Assembly: GCA_027310325.1 (NCBI GenBank)
Contig: DAIDBB010000066.1
Coordinates: forward strand, 1-9,415
Length of the DNA stretch: 9,415 bases
Direction: 5' to 3'
Source of the DNA: a bacterium
GTDB lineage: Bacteria > Desulfobacterota > GWC2-55-46
Positions 1 through 6,964 of this stretch are shown here, piece after piece; positions within the stretch are counted from its first letter, which is position 1, and each line of letters starts with the position of its first letter. The position numbers and the translations under genes are program-made. The notes under the pieces are model-generated. The model saw only the letters and a list, made by a program, of their open reading frames with translations. It had not been told where the DNA came from and made no database searches.

Positions 1-2856
1 GGACCGGTCTTTATAGAAGTGCGTTATGAGGGAGTCGGGGCCGCACCCGAAGTTCGTTATATAGACGGCGTAAAGCCTCGGGTCGTCCCGGAGTATCCGG
101 GTGGTCGCGAGTATCCTCTGTCCGCTCTTCCAGTACATGTCGGCGGCGAGCGTGTCGTCTACCGCTTCATCTATCGGGAGCATGTCGTAGGGGATGGCGA
201 TAGTGCCCATGGCGCGGAGCTTCTGCGGGAGCTCGAGGTTTATGCCGGAATCGGTCGTATTGTACGACCTTCCGACGATCACCAGCGCCGTGTCCTCGGG
301 CTTGAGGCCGTCCATGACCTCCTTTCCTCTGGCAAGCAACCTCTTCTGGAACTCGTCCTGGGCGACGAAGGCGGCCTTCAGCGCCCTGTCGACGGCGGCC
401 CTGTCCCTGCCGAGCGTCTTGCCGAAGTCGTAGATCTCTTTCTTCAATCCCGCTTCCCTCTGGTTGAAGTGGAACACAGGGGCCAGGACCTCGATGCCCG
501 CCTTCCTGAAGTCAAAGGCCGACTGCGAGAGGTACGGTATCGTCTGGACGTACGGGCAAAGTACCGTGTGCTGGTGGCCGGGCTTCGCGGGCCTCAAGTT
601 TACGATACTCGGAAGGAATATCTTCTTTACGCCCTTTTCCATGAGCTCGTTTACGTGGCCGTGCGCCACCTTAATGGGGAAGCAGGTCTCGGTAACTATC
701 TTTTCTATGCCGTTCTTTATGATGTCCTTGTTCGTCGGGGAAGTGAGGTGGATCCTGTATCCCAACTGGTCGAAGAACGCCTTGAAGAACGGGTAGAGCT
801 CGAACATGAATAGCATCCGGGGCATCCCGATCACCGGGGCGTCCTTTCCGGCCACTTTACCCGTGTACGAAGAGAAGAGTATCTTTTCCCTGTCCTTGTA
901 AAGGTCGGGCAGGTGGGCGAACCGGGAGTCCTCCCTCTTTACGTCGTACTTCTCGCACCTGCCGCCGTAGTAGAGCGGGGCCTCGCCTTCCATGACGACC
1001 TTGCGGACGTTGCACACGTTCGAGCAGTCGCGGCACTCGAAGGATTGGAGCTCGTACTTCCTCTTCGAGAGGTCGAACCCCTTGAACTTCGTTTTCGCCC
1101 CGGGGGCCATCTCCCTCATGGCGAGTATCGCCGCGCCTATGGCGCCCGTGACGTCGTGGTTCTCCGGGACGCTTATGGTCTTACCCGTGACCTGGCCGAA
1201 GGCCGCGACGACCCCGAGGTTCGCGGCGGTGCCGCCCTGGAAAAATATCCTCTCGCCTATGCGCCTGTCTCCTACGACCCTGTTTAAGTAGTTGTGGACT
1301 ATCGAGTACGACAGCCCCGCGACGAGGCCGTCCTTCTCGACGCCCCTTTGCTGGTAGTGGACCATGTCGGATTCGATAAAGACCGTGCACCTCTCGCCCA
1401 TGGGAGGAGGGGCAGAGCAGCCGAGAGCGAGGTTGCTGAACTCGCCCTTTATGCTTATGCCGAGCCTTTCGGCCTGCTCTTCAAGGAACGAGCCGGTGCC
1501 GGCGGCGCAGACCTTGTTCATCTCGAAGTCCACGACCACTCCGCCCTTAAGCGCGATGTATTTTGAGTCCTGCCCGCCTATCTCGAAGATCGTATCGACC
1601 TCCGGGTCTATCGCGACCGCCGCCGTCGCCTGCGCGGTTATCTCGTTTCTTATGACGTCCGCGCCGATGAAGTCCCCGGTTAAGTACCTCCCGGAGCCCG
1701 TCGTGCCGACGCCTATTACGTTAACGAACTCCCCGCACTCCTCGGATACCTCCAGAAGCCCTTTCCTCACGGCCTCGAGCGGGCGGCCCGCCGTGGCGAG
1801 GTACCTCTTGGTTATGAGCTTCATCTCCCTGTCTATGAGGATTACGTTTGTGGACGTCGAGCCGACGTCTACGCCCAGGTAGGTATCTATCTTTACCCCG
1901 GGGGTAAATACGTAGCCTGTCCTCGATACGTTCTGCGAAGGGTGGTTCTCGGGGCGGACGAGCTTATCAAGAGATCTGTCGTTTTTCCTGCCGCTACGGA
2001 GGAACTCCTCGAGCTCGCCTACGCCCTTAAAGGCCCCGATCGCCTTCTTCCGTTCGAGGCAGGTGTACACCGACCCCAGGGCCCCCATGGATGCGAAGTG
2101 CTCGGGTATGACGTAGTTCGCGCCCTCGAGCTCCAGAACGTCCTTAAAGGCCTTTCTGACGCCGAGGTTGGCGGCGACGCCCCCCTGGAACGTTACGGGC
2201 GTTATGAACTCCTTGCCCTTGCCGATAGTGGCCTTGAAGTTCCGGGCGACGGCGTAACAGAGCCCGGCGACTATGTCGTAGTCCGGCGTAGCTATCTGCT
2301 GGAGGTGTATCATGTCGCTCTTGGCGAAGACCGAGCACCGCCCGGCGACCCTCGGCGGGTTCTTGCTCTTAAGCGCGAGCAGTCCAAACTCCTCGATCGT
2401 GAGTCCCATGCGGAAGGCCTGCTGGTCGAGGAAAGAGCCCGTGCCGGCGGCGCATACCGAGTTCATCTGGAAGTCGGCGATCCTCAATCGGCCGTTAGCC
2501 TCCGGAGCGAGGAAGATGAGCTTCGCGTCCTGCCCGCCCATCTCGATAACGGTCCTCACCTCGGGGTGGAATACCTCGACGGCCTTTGCCTGGGCAATGA
2601 CCTCGTTGGTGAAGCCCGCGCCGATGAGCGGGGCGATGAGCTTACCCCCGGTGCCGGTCGCGGCGACGAGCTTTATCCGTTCATGGCCGTAACGGCCGAT
2701 GAGCTCATTAAGAATGGAGAGGCACGTTTCGAGGGGTTCTCCCTTGGTGCGGATATAGTGCTCCTCGAGGATGTTCCTCCCTTCGTCGAGTACTACGGTA
2801 TTTGCGCTAACGGAGCCTATATCGATGCCGATGTAAACGTTCCTGTATCCCGTCAA
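1..2856 (-). CDS. Acyl-CoA dehydratase activase, double BadF/BcrA ATPase domain plus DUF2229 (3' end missing)
   Basis: The reading frame is open for 952 codons and runs off the left edge without a stop, so the C-terminus is missing. Family members I know of this build are about 1,400 residues. Two tandem ASKHA-type ATPase domains of the HgdC/BcrA/BadF family are visible. Domain 1 has GIDIGS (10-15), GTGGK (68-72), GGQDAK (107-112), and Cys135 (in VCAAGTGSF) and Cys174 (in RCSVF), the expected ligands of the dimer-bridging [4Fe-4S] cluster. Domain 2 repeats them: GVDVGS (328-333), GGQDSK (427-432), Cys450 and Cys490. A cysteine cluster follows (608, 611, 615, 634), then a DUF2229-like region from about 673 with Cys725 and CPYVQ (767-771). 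Such proteins use ATP to drive low-potential electron transfer to a dehydratase or double-cubane partner; the substrate here is unknown. The start is TTG at 2854-2856, preceded by GGAGGTG at 2861-2867. No ATG candidate fits better. No frameshift was seen. Confidence 0.9.
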   Translation of the reverse strand, partial: MTGYRNVYIGIDIGSVSANTVVLDEGRNILEEHYIRTKGEPLETCLSILNELIGRYGHERIKLVAATGTGGKLIAPLIGAGFTNEVIAQAKAVEVFHPEVRTVIEMGGQDAKLIFLAPEANGRLRIADFQMNSVCAAGTGSFLDQQAFRMGLTIEEFGLLALKSKNPPRVAGRCSVFAKSDMIHLQQIATPDYDIVAGLCYAVARNFKATIGKGKEFITPVTFQGGVAANLGVRKAFKDVLELEGANYVIPEHFASMGALGSVYTCLERKKAIGAFKGVGELEEFLRSGRKNDRSLDKLVRPENHPSQNVSRTGYVFTPGVKIDTYLGVDVGSTSTNVILIDREMKLITKRYLATAGRPLEAVRKGLLEVSEECGEFVNVIGVGTTGSGRYLTGDFIGADVIRNEITAQATAAVAIDPEVDTIFEIGGQDSKYIALKGGVVVDFEMNKVCAAGTGSFLEEQAERLGISIKGEFSNLALGCSAPPPMGERCTVFIESDMVHYQQRGVEKDGLVAGLSYSIVHNYLNRVVGDRRIGERIFFQGGTAANLGVVAAFGQVTGKTISVPENHDVTGAIGAAILAMREMAPGAKTKFKGFDLSKRKYELQSFECRDCSNVCNVRKVVMEGEAPLYYGGRCEKYDVKREDSRFAHLPDLYKDREKILFSSYTGKVAGKDAPVIGMPRMLFMFELYPFFKAFFDQLGYRIHLTSPTNKDIIKNGIEKIVTETCFPIKVAHGHVNELMEKGVKKIFLPSIVNLRPAKPGHQHTVLCPYVQTIPYLSQSAFDFRKAGIEVLAPVFHFNQREAGLKKEIYDFGKTLGRDRAAVDRALKAAFVAQDEFQKRLLARGKEVMDGLKPEDTALVIVGRSYNTTDSGINLELPQKLRAMGTIAIPYDMLPIDEAVDDTLAADMYWKSGQRILATTRILRDDPRLYAVYITNFGCGPDSLITHFYKDRS

Positions 2857-3292
2857 CTCTCACCTCCGGAGCCTTTAAAGTTTAGTAAATGGAAAAACGT
2901 ATTTCCGGCAGTATACCCTATTCTTCACCGGCCGGACGGATAAAAACATGACAAAGGTCAATAACCGTGAAACTAAAAAACCGCGTGACATAACGGTCGA
3001 TGTTATAATGCGGCGCTAACCGCCTATGGTCTCCGGAAAGATCTTTTGTTTGTGAAGCTTAAACAGGGCTTAAAGGCCTCCGGTCAATCGCAGGTCTCAA
3101 TATCGAGGGGCCTTTAACGCGCGTACCTTTGGGCCGCGCCTGGGGTGGAACTATTCGGGCAAAAAAAAAGGATTGTATATCAAATACTGATGAAACAATT
3201 ATCCACATTTCATCGGCCGATGTCAATATTGGCGAGGTATTTTTTTGAAGTTACGGATGTGACGGTTAAAGACGGAGGCGTTGAAATGAAAT
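2857..3292. other. Intergenic region upstream of the activase
   Basis: These 436 bases hold no convincing gene. Visible structure: the activase ribosome binding site (2861-2867); a 9-bp inverted repeat TTAAAGGCC/GGCCTTTAA (3070-3078 with 3109-3117, 30-nt loop); an inverted repeat GATGAAA/TTTCATC (3189-3195 with 3208-3214); and a perfect 12-bp palindrome CATCGGCCGATG (3211-3222). A TATAAT sits on the + strand at 3004-3009, but the nearest -35-like hexamer is only 13 nt away. I could not fix a promoter for the activase. A short + strand reading frame ending at 3294 is treated as a finding, not as a gene. Confidence 0.5.
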
Positions 3293-3322
3293 AAAAAAAA
3301 GGCCCGGTCGTCCCGGGCCTTT
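3293..3322 (-). terminator. Rho-independent terminator of the cytochrome c gene
   Basis: Read on the minus strand, a 7-bp perfect GC stem (GGCCCGG 3301-3307 with CCGGGCC 3313-3319, 5-nt loop) is extendable by three A/T pairs to 10 bp. It is followed directly by eight T residues (complement of 3293-3300). It lies about 30 nt past the stop codon of the leftward cytochrome gene. On the + strand only three T follow the stem, so termination should act mainly leftward. Confidence 0.85.
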
Positions 3323-3353
3323 AAAGCTTAAAGAAGTACAATATCTCTACCGA

Positions 3354-3689
3354 TTACTTCTTGTTGGCCAGTTCCTTCTCGTAGCCAACCACGGCCTTGA
3401 TGTCGTCATCGGACATCGTCTTCTGCGCGGGCATGCCGATCGCGAACTGCTTGTACTTCTTCGCGGCGCCTTCGCGGCCGTTCTTTACGACCTTCGCTAT
3501 TTCATCGACCGAGCTCTTCTTGAAGAAGTCGTTGCCCTGGATAGCAGGGGCCATCGCCGTGCCCTCTCCCGCCGGACCGTGGCAGGGGGAGCACTTCGCC
3601 TTGAATATGGCCGCGCCGTCAGCAGCCATCGCCGTACCGGCAAATGCAACGCTCGCGGCAATGATACCGCTCAATACTAATTTACGCAT
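3354..3689 (-). CDS. Periplasmic class I monohaem cytochrome c
   Basis: A 111-residue protein that carries one covalently bound haem and shuttles electrons in the periplasm. Residues 1-22 form a signal peptide (MRK, hydrophobic core, AMA/AD cleavage site). The haem motif CSPCH is at 33-37, followed by GPAGEG. The probable axial Met is Met86 in IGMPAQ, with Met92 a less likely choice. A C-terminal helix of the form DDDIKAVVGYEKEL is typical of small class I cytochromes. The frame could extend 15 codons upstream, but ATG at 3687-3689 is preceded by GGAGG with good spacing (3696-3700) and begins a proper signal peptide. The gene stands alone, with its own promoter at 3722-3750 and terminator at 3293-3322. 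Its redox partner is not shown; the haem-copper oxidase homologue further upstream on the same strand is a candidate by proximity only. Confidence 0.93.
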   Translation of the reverse strand: MRKLVLSGIIAASVAFAGTAMAADGAAIFKAKCSPCHGPAGEGTAMAPAIQGNDFFKKSSVDEIAKVVKNGREGAAKKYKQFAIGMPAQKTMSDDDIKAVVGYEKELANKK

Positions 3690-3721
3690 GTCTAGCCTCC
3701 TCTGGGGAATTTTGAGTTTAG

Positions 3722-3750
3722 AGATTACAATCAAAAAAAGACCTTGTCAA
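3722..3750 (-). promoter_or_regulatory. Sigma70-type promoter of the cytochrome c gene
   Basis: On the minus strand a perfect TTGACA -35 (complement of 3745-3750) is followed after 17 nt by a weak -10 TAATCT (complement of 3722-3727). TGTAAT, 2 nt closer, is an alternative -10. Transcription would begin about 25 nt before the ATG at 3689. Confidence 0.6.
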
Positions 3751-3841
3751 GAACTTTATGAAGTACCCCGTTATCAAGGCTTTAGCGAAGGGCGGCGCGA
3801 CGGTTTTTATATTTATTCAGGGAGCTCTTCGCGGTGGGAAT

Positions 3842-4107
3842 ATTTGCTATTTAACAGGCTGCTGAAAAAGTCCATCTCTTCGAAGGCTGCGTCGCTCGTC
3901 ATTGCGGCGCACCTGCGGTGGGCAGAGGTTTAGCTGGATTTTTTATCGCAACGGACGGTGGAGCCCCCGCCGCCCAGCATTACCTTTGCCGTGCGCACGC
4001 ACCAAAGTACGCCTCAAACCGTGCCTCTCGACGCCTCGCATCTGGAGCTTTTTGAGCAGCCTGAACAAATTCCGGGTTTTTCAGCAATCTGTTAATTTGC
4101 TATTTAA
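3842..4107. mobile_element. MITE-like non-coding element with flanking 13-bp direct repeats
   Basis: ATTTGCTATTTAA occurs at 3842-3854 and again at 4095-4107, enclosing 240 bp that encode no transposase. The ends are inverted repeats: TTAACAGGCTGCTGAAAAA (3851-3869) matches the complement of 4077-4095 at 17 of 19 positions. A second arm at 4043-4063 also matches the left end (CAGGCTGCTGAAAAAGTCCA) with one mismatch and one inserted base, so the right end carries two copies of the arm separated by about 10 nt. GGCGCAC near 3905 and GTACGCC near 4009 add an inner stem. The layout resembles short repeats I recall from genomes of Desulfobacterota-like bacteria; no database was searched. The right direct repeat contains the ctaB stop codon. 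Confidence 0.6.
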
Positions 4108-4978
4108 GCCCCTTCATCGCCATGTCCACGATGACGGCGGTAAAGAGGACCCCGAGGTACATCATCGATATCTTGAAGTTCTTCCAGGCGACGTCCTTCC
4201 GGGGGTCCCTCAGGAGCCTTACGTTCCAGAGTATGAAGTACGCCCCCATGGCGGCGGCGGCGGCGAAGTATATCCAGCCGTTGTAGCCGAGAAAAAAAGG
4301 CACGAAGGACGACGCGACGAGCAGTATCGTATTTATGAGTATGTAGAGAGAAGTTTTCCTGTCGCCTATTACGCAGGGGAGCATGGGCACGCCTGCCTTC
4401 TCGTACTCCTCCCTGTGGAATATGGCGAAGCTCCAGAAGTGCGACGGGGTCCAAAAGAACATGATGATGGCCAGCGCCACGGGCGGCGTGCAGAGCTCCG
4501 GCCTCGCGGAGGCCCCTCCGGCGAGCACCGCGAAGCTCCCGGCAAGCCCGCCTATTATGATGTTCGTCCAGCTCCGTCTCTTAAGCCACACCGTGTAGAC
4601 GAAGGCGTAGACGAAGGCCCCGAGCGCGAGATGCAGCGCGACCATGTTATTAAGCGCCTTTACGGCGACAAGGAGCGAGAGGGCGAATAGCGAGCCGGCG
4701 GCGATAAGGACGGTCCTGCCGCTTATGTTCGCCCCGGAAGGAAGCGGCCTCCCTTTCGTGCGCTTCATGACGGAATCTATGTCGCTGTCGAAGTAATGGT
4801 TGAAGGCGCTCGCCGAGGCCGAGGCGAGCATCGTGGCGGCGATCAGGAAAAACATCTTGTAGACCGAGAACCCGCCCGACTGCGTCGCTATGAGGCCGAC
4901 TATGGCGCTAAAGGTTATAAGACTGCAGATACGGAGCTTGAAGAGCTTTAGATACGACCCAACCGGCATTGCCTGCAC
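4100..4978 (-). CDS. ctaB: Protohaem IX farnesyltransferase (haem O synthase)
   Basis: A membrane prenyltransferase of the UbiA superfamily that adds a farnesyl group to haem B to make haem O for terminal oxidases. With the start chosen here it has 292 residues, normal for CtaB/CyoE. The prenyl-diphosphate motif NHYFDSDID is at 60-68, with the key residues Asn60, Asp64 and Asp68, followed by KRTKGRPLPSG. The second loop has TVWLKRRSWTNI, and further family signatures are FFWTPSHFWSFAI and EEYEKAGVPMLP. About nine hydrophobic segments are visible. An in-frame TTG at 4991-4993 would add five residues, but GGAGG (4987-4991) overlaps that TTG and lies 8 nt before GTG at 4976-4978, so I choose GTG. 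The ATG at 4967-4969 is too far from the site. The stop codon lies inside the direct repeat of the MITE-like element. The gene probably has its own promoter (5044-5072) and supplies haem for the oxidase-like gene upstream. Confidence 0.95.
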   Translation of the reverse strand: MQAMPVGSYLKLFKLRICSLITFSAIVGLIATQSGGFSVYKMFFLIAATMLASASASAFNHYFDSDIDSVMKRTKGRPLPSGANISGRTVLIAAGSLFALSLLVAVKALNNMVALHLALGAFVYAFVYTVWLKRRSWTNIIIGGLAGSFAVLAGGASARPELCTPPVALAIIMFFWTPSHFWSFAIFHREEYEKAGVPMLPCVIGDRKTSLYILINTILLVASSFVPFFLGYNGWIYFAAAAAMGAYFILWNVRLLRDPRKDVAWKNFKISMMYLGVLFTAVIVDMAMKGLK

Positions 4979-5011
4979 TGGAAATTCCTCCAATCGGTCT
5001 TTATTGGCGAA

Positions 5012-5072
5012 CGGACAGGGCGATTAATAGCGGTTATTGACCCTTTATACACCCTGTCCGGGAAAAAAGCAA
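5012..5072 (-). promoter_or_regulatory. Candidate ctaB promoter overlapped by a 9-bp inverted repeat
   Basis: On the minus strand TTGCTT (complement of 5067-5072) and TATAAA (complement of 5044-5049) are 17 nt apart. A perfect inverted repeat CGGACAGGG/CCCTGTCCG (5012-5020 with 5052-5060) has one arm inside the promoter spacer and the other about 20-25 nt after the expected transcription start. It could be an operator or a leader hairpin. The -35 is weak (3 of 6). Confidence 0.4.
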
Positions 5073-5115
5073 CACTTTGGCGTTTAATTATGGCGGTTTT
5101 TTTAAGACCGCCGCC

Positions 5116-6513
5116 TTACCGGGCGCTTACCTGACCGGTCAGCTCGCCGGCCTCTTCAAGCTCCGCGGGCCTTCCGAGGAGCGTGAGGAGGGCGTTAAGG
5201 ACAAAGGTCATGCCCCCGGCTATGGCGACAAGGCCGCCTATGCCCATTACGGACATGCCGACGATCTTCCCCATGCTGTTGAGGTTCTGGGCCGCGCCGT
5301 ACGTCTTTCTCGCCACCCCGTGCTCCCCCGCTATGAATAGCCCCGCGGCGAAGAGGACTATGCCGAGGGTGTAGAGCCAGGGCTGAATTGAAGCCATCTT
5401 CCGGCTCCAGAGCGCCCTCTTGAAGGCCGGGACCATCTCGTAGAAGAGCCCCATGAAGGCTATGGTCACGGCCCCTATGACGCAGTGGTAATGCGCTGGT
5501 ATCTTGGTGTTCGTCCCCCTTATGGTAAGGGCTATAATGCCGCCGAGCACGAAGACGAGCATCGAGAGCATGAGCGACGAGAACGCAGGGTCCTTCCATG
5601 ACCTCCCGCCCTTTAGCGCCACCCCGAGGGTCGCGAGCGTGAAAACCGCGGTCGACGGGCCGAGCCCCCACTGCATGAGGGCCGTGAAACCGGCCTTGTA
5701 TCCCGGCGAGTTTATGTCCTGCAAGAAGTGTATGAAGGGCGCCGGCAGTACGAACAGTATATAGACTATGAAAAGTGCCTTTGAAGTCCCCGCGCTCAGG
5801 GGCTCGCGCAAGAGCACGAGGCGCGCAAGGTATATCCATGCCGCGGCCATCGCTATGGTATTGGCGAACTGGAGCATATGGCCGCCGCCCCAGAAAAACC
5901 GCTCATAGTCCCATATGGGGGCCGCAAGGGCCGAGAGCCTTAAGCCCGCAAGCCCAAAGCAAACGAAGGCGACGGCGACGGCCACCCCGGAGCAGGCCAT
6001 GCCGAAGGTTACAGCGGGGAGCGTCTTTCCATTAAGCTTCGCCTTTATCAGGGTTGCGAACGTATTTATGAGGTTAAGCGTTATGCCGAGGGCGAAAAGG
6101 AGAAGGCCCGCGTAGAAATATGTGGACGAAAGGAGCGGCACGTAATTGACGATTATTCCCTTGCCCGCGCCGAAAAGGGCGGAAAACCCTACAAGGAACA
6201 TCCCGGCGAAAGAGACGAGGAGCGCCGCCCACCCGAGAGGGGCCGAAAAGGGCCTTTCGTCCAGGTCGCGGGTCGAGGTCAGGGCCCAGAGGAAACCCTC
6301 GAAGGCGAGGAACCAGATGACGACCGCCATGTCAACGTGGCCGACGAGCGCCACATAGATATAGTCGCGCCCCAGCGGCAAAAAATCCTCGATGACCGGT
6401 GTACGGGCCATAGCGACCATGAAGGCGAATATCCCGGCGAAGACGAGCGAGAAGACCGCGAGCCAGAGCCAGCCGTAAAGAAGTTTATCAGTTTCTTTCC
6501 TGTATGCGTCCAT
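5116..6513 (-). CDS. Divergent haem-copper oxidase subunit I homologue (cbb3-like), CuB site apparently incomplete
   Basis: A polytopic membrane protein of 465 residues with about 12 hydrophobic segments, homologous to subunit I of haem-copper oxidases and NO reductases. Haem ligands are recognisable: His59 in GHVDMAVVIWF (helix II) and His341 and His343 in IPAHYHCVIGAV (helix X). His212 in FWGGGHMLQF fits the single CuB His of helix VI. About 50 residues later, where helix VII should have the adjacent His-His pair, the sequence reads PAPFIHFLQD with only His262. Copper binding and oxygen reduction are therefore uncertain. No subunit II, CcoO or CcoP is in the window. The frame opens at a TTG (6529-6531), but GGAGAGG at 6523-6529 is 9 nt before ATG 6511-6513, which I take as the start. 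It overlaps the upstream small gene by 26 bp, suggesting coupled translation. Product databases may call it cbb3-type subunit I; the exact family is unsure. Confidence 0.82.
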   Translation of the reverse strand: MDAYRKETDKLLYGWLWLAVFSLVFAGIFAFMVAMARTPVIEDFLPLGRDYIYVALVGHVDMAVVIWFLAFEGFLWALTSTRDLDERPFSAPLGWAALLVSFAGMFLVGFSALFGAGKGIIVNYVPLLSSTYFYAGLLLFALGITLNLINTFATLIKAKLNGKTLPAVTFGMACSGVAVAVAFVCFGLAGLRLSALAAPIWDYERFFWGGGHMLQFANTIAMAAAWIYLARLVLLREPLSAGTSKALFIVYILFVLPAPFIHFLQDINSPGYKAGFTALMQWGLGPSTAVFTLATLGVALKGGRSWKDPAFSSLMLSMLVFVLGGIIALTIRGTNTKIPAHYHCVIGAVTIAFMGLFYEMVPAFKRALWSRKMASIQPWLYTLGIVLFAAGLFIAGEHGVARKTYGAAQNLNSMGKIVGMSVMGIGGLVAIAGGMTFVLNALLTLLGRPAELEEAGELTGQVSAR

Positions 6514-6751
6514 TTGCGCCATCCTCTCCAAAGCGGCCCTCGCGGGACCGCCTTACATGCCATTTCCGGAACGCCACAACGCCCCAGACCGATTCGACCA
6601 CTCCAAAAGGCCATGTCCCAGCCAGAAAACCGTATGTCGCGGACCCGATACATGCGCCGGCAAAGCAGAAGGTAAACCACGGAGACCGGGTTTCCATGGC
6701 GTAGAATATCATCATGAGCGTCACCACCGAGGCGCCGAACAAAGTTAACAT
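6488..6751 (-). CDS. Small conserved-looking membrane protein, function unknown
   Basis: An 87-residue protein with two or three hydrophobic segments (about 3-19, 27-45 and 49-61), then a basic, charged tail (FRKWHVRRSREGRF) predicted to be cytoplasmic. The core pattern, YAMETRSPWF followed by YGFLAGTWPFGVVESVWG and ending in a basic RKW, resembles unnamed small proteins I have seen in other bacteria, so I think it is real; I cannot name the family. The ATG at 6749-6751 has GGAGGG a few bases upstream. Its 3' end overlaps the oxidase-like gene by 26 bp in another frame, so the two are probably one transcription unit with coupled translation. It could be an accessory subunit of that oxidase-like protein, which is inference from position alone. 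Confidence 0.75.
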   Translation of the reverse strand: MLTLFGASVVTLMMIFYAMETRSPWFTFCFAGACIGSATYGFLAGTWPFGVVESVWGVVAFRKWHVRRSREGRFGEDGANGRIQERN

Positions 6752-6803
6752 CTGACCCTCCTATGAAAACTCCGCAATCCATGTGGAAAGCGGAATATTT
6801 GAT

Positions 6804-6840
6804 GCTCCCCGCCGCAAGCGGCGGGGAATTGCGCTCGCGA
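6804..6840 (-). repeat. REP-like palindrome, copy 1
   Basis: On the minus strand TCGCGAGCGCAAT leads into a perfect 9-bp stem, CCCCGCCGC / GCGGCGGGG, with a TT loop (6807-6815 with 6818-6826), ending in GAGC. It shares a 26-bp core with copy 3 and the 13-bp lead with copy 2. Confidence 0.8.
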
Positions 6841-6854
6841 CGCTTTTTCAATCA

Positions 6855-6884
6855 ATTATAGCAGATTATATATAGCCGATTATA
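6855..6884 (-). promoter_or_regulatory. AT-rich tract with three TATAAT hexamers, possible leftward promoter region
   Basis: TATAAT occurs three times on the minus strand (complements of 6855-6860, 6865-6870 and 6879-6884), about 100-130 nt before the small membrane gene. No good -35 element was found at the right distance, so this is only a candidate start region for the leftward unit. Its leader would include REP copy 1. Confidence 0.25.
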
Positions 6885-6908
6885 ACCGATTCGCTTCGAT
6901 CCTTAAAT

Positions 6909-6964
6909 AAAAAAGCCTGCCTCTGGCCCTCCCCTCCCTCGATGGGGTTGGAGGGGAGGGCCAG
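6909..6964 (-). other. Long GC-rich hairpin, terminator-like on the minus strand
   Basis: A perfect 15-bp stem, CTGGCCCTCCCCTCC (6923-6937) with GGAGGGGAGGGCCAG (6950-6964), encloses a 12-nt loop. On the minus strand six T follow about 8 nt after the stem (complement of 6909-6914). It could block transcription entering from the right, but no leftward gene ends here. A dispersed intergenic repeat is equally possible. Confidence 0.45.

Noticed and set aside
19..2943. Several long + strand frames (for example 19-813, 913-1287 and 1942-2943)
   Set aside because: They are codon-aligned antisense shadows of the activase gene. Their products are Arg/Gly/Val-rich without motifs, and the opposite strand has all family signatures.
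2948..2962. FNR/CRP-like site (TGAC-N4-GTCA on the minus strand)
   Set aside because: Only four bases per half-site match, no promoter is placed nearby, and it does not fit the FNR consensus.
2985..3009. + strand promoter-like GTGACA and TATAAT
   Set aside because: The spacer is only 13 nt and no rightward gene follows at a sensible distance.
3842..4107. CRISPR or complete insertion sequence
   Set aside because: There is no regular repeat-spacer pattern and no transposase frame; a small non-autonomous element fits better.
3902..4690. 262-codon + strand frame across the MITE-like element and ctaB
   Set aside because: It is antisense to ctaB and starts inside a repeat. It shows no ribosome binding site and no recognisable domain.
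5195..5839. 214-codon minus-strand frame within the oxidase-like gene
   Set aside because: It is a same-strand shadow in another frame. Its His/Arg-rich product lacks the hydrophobic helices of the true gene.
6279..6851. 190-codon minus-strand frame overlapping the small membrane gene
   Set aside because: It crosses REP copy 1 and two better genes. Its Ser/Arg-rich product shows no domain.
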